Source: Dichetophora obliterata
Lineage: Eukaryota; Arthropoda; Insecta; Diptera; Sciomyzidae
Length of the DNA: 64,000 nucleotides
Direction: 5' to 3'
Assembly (NCBI GenBank): GCA_963920525.1
Contig: OY986436.1
Coordinates: 79,515,630-79,579,629 of the forward strand
Position 1 is the stretch's first letter, and every line of letters starts with the position of its first letter. The translations under genes and the position numbers were made by a program. Shown here piece by piece: positions 58,601 to 64,000 of the stretch. Below the pieces are notes generated by a model that searched no databases, had not been told where the DNA came from, and saw nothing but the letters and a program-made list of their open reading frames with translations.

Positions 58601-59324
58601 TAGCAGATATGGAGTACCCAAGGTTCTTATTACGGATAATGGTACCCAGTTCACGAGCCGTATATTCAAACGCTACATAGAAGCCCTAGGGGTTCAGCAG
58701 CAGCTCACCGCGCCGTATACGCCGCAAGAAAACCCAACTGAACGTGTAAACCGAACAGTGAAGACCATGATCGCGCAACTCGCAGATAACCAACAGCGGG
58801 GCTGGGACGAGAGCCTACCAGAGATTTCACTTGCAATTAACACGAGCGTTTCCGAGACAACGGGTTACAGTCCAGCCTACCTGACTCAAGGAAGGGAACC
58901 ACGTTTGCCGCACGCCCTGTACGACGAGGTTACACCAGGCACAGGAACCGAGAGCGTAGAACCCATTGAGCGAGCATCCCGACTGAAGGACATTTTTGCT
59001 ATTGTACGACACAACCTCTCGCGAGCAGCTACGGATCAGGCAAGACATTATAATCTCCGCCGACGACCATGGAAGCCTACCGTTGGAGATGAAGTTCTTG
59101 TTAAGCAGCATTCTCTGTCGAAAGCGATAGACAGCTTTGCCGCCAAGTTAGGACCAAAGTATGCGGGTCCTTATGCCGTACTGGGATTCACGTCACCAGT
59201 CATCGTTCGGCTAAAGAAAAAGGGTGACAACCGTATCCGAACAGCGCACCTGAGCGAGGTCAAACCTTATTATGACTCGCAACGCTTGGACGAATCGGCA
59301 GACGACCACCCAAGTCAACACTAA
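55509..59324 (+). CDS. pol: Pol polyprotein: PR-RT-RNase H-IN (up to 1,271 codons)
   Basis: The frame is -1 relative to gag and probably reached by frameshifting in the overlap. No canonical slippery heptamer was found; G-GAA-AAC at 55590-55596 is a weak candidate. Numbering from codon 55509: protease DTGA at 77-80; an alanine-rich repeat insert at ~200-310; RT with WRLCIDYRQLN and YLDD at 574-577; RNase H with TDAS (Asp723) and NIVADALSRQ; integrase zinc region HLGIRKT...CDSC; catalytic Asp983, Asp1043 and Glu1078; C-terminal GPY/F module (KYAGPYAVLGF). No internal stop; all catalytic motifs visible. It makes cDNA and inserts it. The repeat insert between PR and RT is the odd feature and is shared with ORF3. 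Confidence 0.95.
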   Translation: MPPRISHLLPKVWTPWCARQHMLSISAGKRSQVPSESRGGGTFSRGPSSTVNHLNINNHHLFANLVVGNIKTTATIDTGATKSFISQAFAHQLGQQCHKLNIDADVTLADGSVRPLKHAVETRIRLGNINRNFDFLVMPDATEDVLLGLDFCIQTGVKFSCGGETIQFGPEVTPLHSNENLKGSVKKIVTKDFRRERACAAASALPTAVAAASALPTAEAAASALPTAVAAASALPTAEAAASALPTAEAAASALPTAEAAASALPTAEAAASALPTAVAAASALPTVEAAASALPTAEAAASALSTAAMKKRTRRKRKHHRRRKPYNRCMHIKNLVAAVEVPNGIRPPEIENKQKSDENEPLADRCPIAKSEVDAATLKRQAVEARIIKDFLDYELRQFEGIHGVTSITEHKIVMTDDRPIKQRYFPRNPAMQSIIDEEVNKLLSKGCIEPSHSPYSAPIVIVRKKTGAWRLCIDYRQLNSKSVPDAYPLPRITHILDRLRNAKYVSSLDLKDGYWQIPMAAESKKYTAFTVPGRGLYQWRVMPFGLHSAPATFQRVLDRVIGPELEPFAFAYLDDIVVTGATLDEHLQNLREVFRRLRKANLKINAEKCEFMKTKIKYLGHVVSGDGIHTDPDKVAAIRDLEPPQNVRGVRRYLGIASWYRRFIPDFATIAQPLTALLKKGKHWKWAEAQQKAFEDLKTKLTEAPVLACPDFSQTFTLQTDASESGLGAVLTQEIDGSERVIAYASRHLNKAEKNYSPTEKECLAIIWGIRKMRPYLEGYKFIVITDHLSLKWLNSIESPSGRIARWALELQQFNFTVQYRRGKQNIVADALSRQPVELQRITVNDAKQPTCPWLNKKRAEVIKFPSKYSDYVNIEGQLYRHIPRGASDDDCVPWKLCVATSQRERVLKENHDSPCAGHLGIRKTIARVANRYYWPGMFRDISRYVRSCDSCQRYKASQQAPAGEMLIKIPDEPWSTVCADFVGPLPRSKHGNTMLLVFFDRFSKWTELVPLRKATADGLLKAFRERIISRYGVPKVLITDNGTQFTSRIFKRYIEALGVQQQLTAPYTPQENPTERVNRTVKTMIAQLADNQQRGWDESLPEISLAINTSVSETTGYSPAYLTQGREPRLPHALYDEVTPGTGTESVEPIERASRLKDIFAIVRHNLSRAATDQARHYNLRRRPWKPTVGDEVLVKQHSLSKAIDSFAAKLGPKYAGPYAVLGFTSPVIVRLKKKGDNRIRTAHLSEVKPYYDSQRLDESADDHPSQH
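56106..56435 (+). repeat. 30-bp minisatellite inside pol (11 units)
   Basis: Units GCAGCAGCATCTGCGTTACC + AACTGCCGAA encode AASALPTAEA-type decapeptides in the pol frame. The repeat is open in other frames too, which creates false antisense ORFs. A 33-bp version of the same unit is in ORF3. Confidence 0.95.
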
Positions 59325-59444
59325 TACCCGAAATACATGTCTGACGCCTACCGACAGCCTTTGAATTTATTGACGAAACATACGCTTATTTAAGAAAAAT
59401 AAAAACAACTCCCTACTGTCTGAAATTTATATTCACTAACACTT

Positions 59445-59458
59445 TTTTGTCTTTTCAG
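59445..59458 (+). promoter_or_regulatory. Candidate splice acceptor upstream of ORF3
   Basis: A polypyrimidine tract TTTTTTGTCTTTTCAG lies between the pol stop (59322-59324) and ORF3. It could pair with the LTR donor at 53066 or the gag-start donor at 54581 to make a subgenomic mRNA. Splicing is inferred only from sequence. Confidence 0.5.
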
Positions 59459-59521
59459 TCATAAAATACTGACGAAGACAAACCCATCAAGCGACTCCAG
59501 GTTGTAATTCAAAGACGATAG

Positions 59522-61471
59522 AAAGATGAGCAGACGTGCGACCAACCAAAAGTTCGAAGCAACCAGAGCAAGGTTCCGACAAAATATGTTCAAGGCGGCC
59601 AGCCGCGGACGCCGCACGAAAGTCCTGGGAGAAGATTTCATGGAATTAAAGCCGACGGGAGCCGCATCCGGGTAGTCCCACGATCCGACCCATACAACTC
59701 ATCAAGCCAAGACCAAACTCCATCACGCCGACCAAAATATTTCAATCGACGTGCCGTTTCGACTTCACCGGTAGGCATTGGCCGACGCCGAAGTCCAGCA
59801 GAGCCCACAACGTCATCCAGCACCGTCAGGCCCCAGAACACGGCCCATAGCGATGACACGCCCGGAACGTCACATCGAGACCACCTCGCGCCTGCGGAAG
59901 AATTCCGTGGGGTAAGCGAGCGTGATGCACCACCGATAGCAACGATAGTACTAACCGACACCGAGAGCGAAGAGACATCGCTATGTGATTCCACGACACC
60001 TGAAACCTCGCTAGATAATGATGAGCCTGAAGGCGAAGAAGCCCCTCCCGATAGTATTTCCGGTCGGGAAGCTACGAACGGAGTCGACGAGGAGCAGCTA
60101 GAAGACACCACGTCAGACACCCGCAGCGTGTTTGGGTACTTGTACTCTAGACGAAGCCCAACAAGTGATGAAAATGAGCAGCAGCTCGAAGCTAGAGTGC
60201 CAACACCACCCTTCCCTTGGTCACCGCCTAGCTCTTCGAGTGATGACGAGAATGTACGACCGCCAAAGAAGGAGAACATACTCGGATGGTGCCGCTACAG
60301 CAATGACATCGAGACGGTCCAAGGCGTGGGCCACACAAAAATTACACAAACCATTCGCATGGAATGTACGGTGTACCACCATCAGCGAGGAGCAAGCCAG
60401 ATGTTGTGTTCCGAAGTCGCAGCAGCATCTGCGTCATCAACTGCCGAAGCCGCAGCAGCATCTGCGTCACCAACTGCCGACGTTGCAGCAGCATCTGCGT
60501 CATCAACTGCCTACGCCGCAGCAGCATCTGCGCCACCAACTGCCTACGCCGCAGCAGCATCTGCGTCACCAACTGCCTACGCCGCAGCAGCATCTGCGTC
60601 ACCAACTGCCAACGCCGCAGCAGCATCTGCGTTATCAACTGCCGAAGCCGCAGCAGCATCTGCGTCATCAACTGCCGACGCCGCAGCAGCATCTGCGTCA
60701 TCAACTGCCGAAGTCGCAGCAGCATCTGCGTCATCAACTGCCGAAGCCGCAGCAGCATCTGCGTCAACAACTGCCGACGCCGCAGCAGCATCTGCGTCAT
60801 CAACTGCCGAAGTCGCAGCAGCATCTGCGTCATCAACTGCCGAAGCCGCAGCAGCATCTGCGTCACCAACTGCCAACGCCGCAGCAGCATCTGCGTCATC
60901 AACTGCCGAAGCCGCAGCAGCATCTGCGTCACCAACTGCCTACGCCGCAGCAGCATCTGCGCCATCAACTGCCAACGCCGCAGCAGCATCTGCGTCATCA
61001 ACTGCCGAAGTCGCAGCAGCTGCCTTCATAGAGGCGCTGCAGCCACCACTCAGCTCAGATAGTTCGAGCGACAGCTCAAGCAATAGCTCAAGCGACAGCT
61101 CCAGCAGCAGCGAAAACGACAGCGACGAAACGGATTCAGACGAGTCCCCAAGTCGACCACGGAAAAATCCCAGACTCGATGTTCAACAACGGGTGTCGCC
61201 CCTAAGGCCCACGACACCACATCAGCCCCCTAGAATCCCTTCGCCTCCCCGATCGAGTTGTGCTGAAGAAGAGCGACTCGAAGATATATGGGCAAGGTAC
61301 GATGAAGACGTCGTGCAGGAACTGCAGGTTAAGATCCATGCCGCGTTGACCAGGCGCAAGCAGGCGGCGCGGATGAAGTTCTGCACCATCGTCCGAGGGG
61401 TCACCTTCCAAGTCATGATCGCCCGTTCCGGTCGGGTAAGCGTAAGTCAACGACCTCCTCCCCCGAAGTAG
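59522..61471 (+). CDS. ORF3, repeat-bearing protein of unknown function
   Basis: The frame is open for 649 codons from 59522, yet its first in-frame ATG is only at 60359, so the N-terminal ~279 codons need splicing, frameshifting or a non-AUG start. Order: a Ser/Thr/Pro- and acid-rich segment; a short folded-looking piece around 60270-60400 (ENILGWCRYSNDIETVQGVG); 18 tandem 11-residue AAAASASSTAE-type units (60418-61011); an acidic Ser/Asp run (SSDSSSDSSSNSSSDSSSSS); a basic/Pro-rich stretch; and a C-terminal module (EEERLEDIWARYDEDVVQEL ... MKFCTIVRGVTFQVMIARSG) ending at TAG 61469-61471 inside the polypurine region. No signal peptide or membrane segment, so it does not look like an envelope protein. 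Unknown family. Confidence 0.6.
   Translation, partial: KDEQTCDQPKVRSNQSKVPTKYVQGGQPRTPHESPGRRFHGIKADGSRIRVVPRSDPYNSSSQDQTPSRRPKYFNRRAVSTSPVGIGRRRSPAEPTTSSSTVRPQNTAHSDDTPGTSHRDHLAPAEEFRGVSERDAPPIATIVLTDTESEETSLCDSTTPETSLDNDEPEGEEAPPDSISGREATNGVDEEQLEDTTSDTRSVFGYLYSRRSPTSDENEQQLEARVPTPPFPWSPPSSSSDDENVRPPKKENILGWCRYSNDIETVQGVGHTKITQTIRMECTVYHHQRGASQMLCSEVAAASASSTAEAAAASASPTADVAAASASSTAYAAAASAPPTAYAAAASASPTAYAAAASASPTANAAAASALSTAEAAAASASSTADAAAASASSTAEVAAASASSTAEAAAASASTTADAAAASASSTAEVAAASASSTAEAAAASASPTANAAAASASSTAEAAAASASPTAYAAAASAPSTANAAAASASSTAEVAAAAFIEALQPPLSSDSSSDSSSNSSSDSSSSSENDSDETDSDESPSRPRKNPRLDVQQRVSPLRPTTPHQPPRIPSPPRSSCAEEERLEDIWARYDEDVVQELQVKIHAALTRRKQAARMKFCTIVRGVTFQVMIARSGRVSVSQRPPPPK
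59526..59675 (+). CDS. Small basic ORF preceding ORF3 (49 aa)
   Basis: ATG 59526 opens an Arg-rich reading (MSRRATNQKFEATRARFRQN ...) ending at TAG 59673-59675. It overlaps the start of the long ORF3 frame, which is -1 relative to it. It is the first ATG after the candidate acceptor at 59458. It might be the true N-terminus of ORF3 if a -1 shift occurs in the overlap, or a separate small protein. No homolog recognised. Confidence 0.4.
   Translation: MSRRATNQKFEATRARFRQNMFKAASRGRRTKVLGEDFMELKPTGAASG
60418..61011 (+). repeat. 33-bp minisatellite inside ORF3 (18 units)
   Basis: Units GCAGCAGCATCTGCGTCATC + AACTGCCGAAGCC encode 11-residue Ala/Ser-rich repeats. They share the first ~26 bases with the 30-bp unit in pol. 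The extra codon keeps each array in frame within its own ORF. Confidence 0.95.
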
Positions 61472-61479
61472 GTGGGGTA
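61466..61479 (+). promoter_or_regulatory. Polypurine tract before the second LTR
   Basis: AAGTAGGTGGGGTA directly precedes the LTR start TGTGAAGGC. It is purine-rich with T interruptions and is the expected plus-strand primer position. It overlaps the ORF3 stop codon. Confidence 0.6.
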
Positions 61480-63165
61480 TGTGAAGGCTAAAATGGCTAC
61501 TGCATTTTAACCACACATTGGCAGCAACATCACATCAACAACAGAGACGACCATACCACGAAGCAGCATATCAGCATTCATCGTGAGTCACCCTTGTTTT
61601 ATTTTGGATTTTGTATTTTACTTCTAAATAACTTTGTTTAAATACTGTAATGAATTCAGTCAACAACATTTTTTGTTTCATACAAAATATTTAAAATATG
61701 ATAATATATAAATGTATATTATATAAAGTAAATGATAGTATTTAAATTCATTATTATTTTAATATATTGAAATGTTTATCACCTTTTCATTTATTGTTAC
61801 TACAAATGAAGTGTATTATTAATTAGTATGTAATTAACGATTGGAATATGTTTACAATAAGAATTGTATTGTATAAAGCTAGTTCGTATTAACTCTGCTG
61901 CCGCTTATAAAATTAGAAATTAAGTAGATGAAAGAAGAGACAACGCCATCTAACAGGAAACCAGCACACCAGTGGCTAGTGTAAGGCACCCATGGCACAA
62001 ACCACGAAAGCACACGGTCAGCTGTGACAAACATAGAACTAAAAGCACACGGTCAGCTGTTACAAACATAGTAAACGAAAAGCACCAGATCAGCTGTAGT
62101 GCCAGCCAATCAGAAAGCGAGAAGAGAGCTTGCATTTAGGCAAAGCTCTGCGACTGTCCTATATAAGGCGAGACATAGTTAGATTTAATTGAGTTCTGTT
62201 CGAGCCACGGCCTGGGTAAGTCATCTAGTAGGAATAGTAGTAGAAGTAGTGCACACGTAGACCGACCTGGAGTTTTACTACAGATCGGTAGTGCAAGCTT
62301 AATAGGCTGAAGCGACGCAAGTGAGCCGACCCGAAGTTTTACTACAGGTCGGTGGCGTAACTCAGCAGTTAGACGAGGCCAGCGTAGTTAGGTGAGCGAC
62401 GCAAGTGGGCCGACCCGAAGTTTTACTACAGGTCGGTGGCGTAACTCAGCAGTTAGACGAGGCCAGCGTAGTGAGGTGAGCGACGCAAGTGGGCCGACCC
62501 GAAGTTTTACTACAGGTCGGTGGCGTAACTCAGCCGTTAGACGAGGCCAGCGCAGTTAGGTGAGCGACGCAAGTGGGCCGACCCGAAGTTTTACTACAGG
62601 TCGGTGGCGTAACTCAGCAGTTAGACGAGGCCAGCGTAGTGAGGTGAGCGACGCAAGTGGGCCGACCCGAAGTTTTACTACAGGTCGGTGGCGTAACTCA
62701 GCCGTTAGACGAGGCCAGCGCAGTTAGGTGAGCGACGCAAGTGGGCCGACCCAAAGTTTTACTACAGGTCGGTGGCGTAACTCAGCAGTTAGACGAGGCC
62801 AGCGTAGTTAGGTGAGCGACGCAAGTGGGCCGACCCGAAGTTTTACTACAGGTCGGTGGCGTAACTCAGTAGACTAGCGAAGATCACAGAGCGTGTTGGA
62901 AGGCCAGTTCGTGCTACACCGACGAGAGTGCTGAAGAGCGAGTGCCAAGCAACGAGGCGAACGCGCATGAGAGTCACTCTCTTAGAATGGAGACGGCGGC
63001 AGTCGAGTTTTTATTTATTTAATAAAAGAGTTGAAGCGAGTATAAGTTGGTCTCATTTCTTTCAACGTGAATTCACCACGAAGTCCGAGAAAAAAATAAA
63101 TTTTTGGCAACGAACCCTGGAGCCGGCGAGATATACCTCGGCTAGAGAAGAAAAGGTTCGTTACA
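61480..63165 (+). repeat. Second LTR, shared by two tandem units
   Basis: Same length, boundaries and repeat order as 52330-54015; I found two substitutions. It is followed by a primer-binding site and leader instead of host DNA, so it serves as 3' LTR of the first unit and 5' LTR of the next. Confidence 0.95.
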
Positions 63166-63726
63166 ATGGCGCCCGAGCAGGGACCAAGTGCGTGAATTAA
63201 CGAGAGTCGGAAAAAAAAAGCCGAGGAAAAAAAGACAGAACTCCAAAACTTAGTGCGTGATTAAAAAAAAAAAAAAAGAAACCGGAAAAGAGGCACAGAA
63301 CTCAAAAACCGAGTGTGTGAATAAAAAGAAAGAAAATTCGAGTACAGCAAGAAAAGAATATGTACAAAGAATTTGTAATAAATAACGAATAAACGCGAAC
63401 AATAGTCGACAGTGCATAAAAAAAAAAAAAAAATAATAAACAGTGAACAAAATTAAAAAAAAAAACATTAATAAACAGTGCTTTTAATTAAAAAAATAAT
63501 AAATAAATAAAGAATAGAACGATATGATAACGAAATGTAAACATTCGGAAAATAAACATTCGGAATATATAGTGAAAAAAAAATGAAAAGCGAATAATAA
63601 GTTATACCAAAAATAGTGAACGATAAGGAATATTTTGATGGTTCCTAGACGATAAAAATAAAAGTTTTTTTTTAAGAAAAGAAAAAAAGAACCTTGAATA
63701 GTGAACAGCCCAATTATAAAAAAAAA

Positions 63727-64000
63727 ATGAGTAAGCCACTTAGTGTCACGTGGGCATACTCCCTTAAACGGGAAGAACTCGATAAGTACGCCGCGGAATT
63801 CGATCTTGACAAAGCCGGTACCGTTGAAGAAATGCGCAAACGATTCGCAGCATTTGTCGGCGACAAAACGCATGCGCAGGAGACGACCCAGCGCCTAGTG
63901 GAGCTACAAAGCAAGCACCGTCGAGACGTATCGCCTACCCCACCACAACCGACCACGCTAGAGATCCCGCCACCGAGCGACTTTCAGAGCCACAGCGCAG
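63727..64000 (+). CDS. gag: Second gag copy, cut by the window end
   Basis: The first 91 codons (MSKPLSVTWAYSLKREELDK ...) are identical, as far as I compared, to 54577-54850. The leader at 63185-63726 matches 54035-54576. The rest of the second unit lies beyond position 64000. Confidence 0.93.
   Translation, partial: MSKPLSVTWAYSLKREELDKYAAEFDLDKAGTVEEMRKRFAAFVGDKTHAQETTQRLVELQSKHRRDVSPTPPQPTTLEIPPPSDFQSHSA

Larger units (their letters stand above)
52330..64000 (+). mobile_element. Tandem Ty3/gypsy-type LTR retrotransposon array
   Basis: One complete LTR-gag-pol-ORF3 unit (52330-61479) is followed immediately by another LTR, primer site, leader and gag start, all displaced by exactly 9,150 bp. 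The second unit is cut by the window end. I found two substitutions between the LTRs (53603 vs 62753, 53767 vs 62917), so the array is young. Domain order PR-RT-RNase H-IN places it in Ty3/gypsy. Closest clade not determined. Confidence 0.93.

Noticed and set aside
60132..61062. Alternative + and - frame ORFs over the ORF3 minisatellite (Gln/His/Leu/Arg-rich)
   Set aside because: The 33-bp unit is open in nearly all frames. Only the Ala/Ser frame continues into non-repeat protein-like sequence on both sides.
59526..61471. ORF3 as a retroviral-type envelope gene
   Set aside because: Position fits, but no signal peptide, transmembrane segment or cleavage-site region is visible; most of it is low-complexity repeat and acidic Ser-rich sequence.

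Overview
The window looks like a repeat-dense stretch of an insect nuclear genome, most plausibly a fly. The evidence is the mixture of Tc1/mariner, hAT, PIF/Harbinger, Kolobok-like and non-LTR elements, a Ty3/gypsy-type element primed by a tRNA-Lys-like site, very AT-rich spacers and splice-like signals. The insect assignment is inference from element types. I found no convincing intact host gene, no rRNA and no functional tRNA gene. Almost everything I can name is transposon-derived, and most coding pieces outside the right-hand 12 kb are broken by stops or frameshifts.

Layout. 0-2 kb: a decayed PIF/Harbinger pair (MADF-type DNA-binding ORF on -, DDE transposase on +) with a small TA-flanked MITE between them. 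2.2-3.35 kb: a long near-palindrome. 5.03-5.63 kb: a hAT-type MITE with a perfect 8-bp target duplication. 6.0-10.4 kb and 12.0-24.2 kb: two direct copies (A, B) of the same block. Each carries a minus-strand element with a C-terminal Ulp1-like cysteine protease, then degenerate tandem repeats, then a Tc1-like relic. Copy B is split by a 7.2-kb non-LTR retrotransposon (PHD-finger ORF1, endonuclease/RT ORF2). That retrotransposon is itself split by a 1.63-kb TTAA-flanked Kolobok-like element.

24.3-26.4 kb: a 3' fragment of another non-LTR element, interrupted by a 1.42-kb Tc1 element. 26.5-27.5 kb: a second hAT-type MITE. 31.2-36.2 kb: a minus-strand non-LTR fragment split by a 3-kb inverted-repeat element that holds further insertions. 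38.6-40.1 kb: a third hAT-type MITE. 40.6-41.2 kb: a hAT transposase C-terminus. 42.5-44 kb: two abutting MITEs. 44.5-47.9 kb: a four-level nest of elements. 48.6-50.8 kb: abutting MITEs and a ~0.94-kb tandem duplication with tRNA-like promoter boxes.

52.33 kb to the right edge: a young Ty3/gypsy-type LTR retrotransposon (LTR 1,686 bp; gag, pol and an unusual third ORF). It is followed directly by a second, nearly identical LTR, primer site, leader and gag start, so it forms a tandem array with an exact 9,150-bp period that runs off the window. Its pol and third ORF both carry the same alanine-coding minisatellite. This element, with its repeat-bearing LTR and ATG-poor third ORF, is the most distinctive object in the window. 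It is also the only one whose coding regions look intact, and by eye its base composition is less AT-biased than that of the surrounding DNA.
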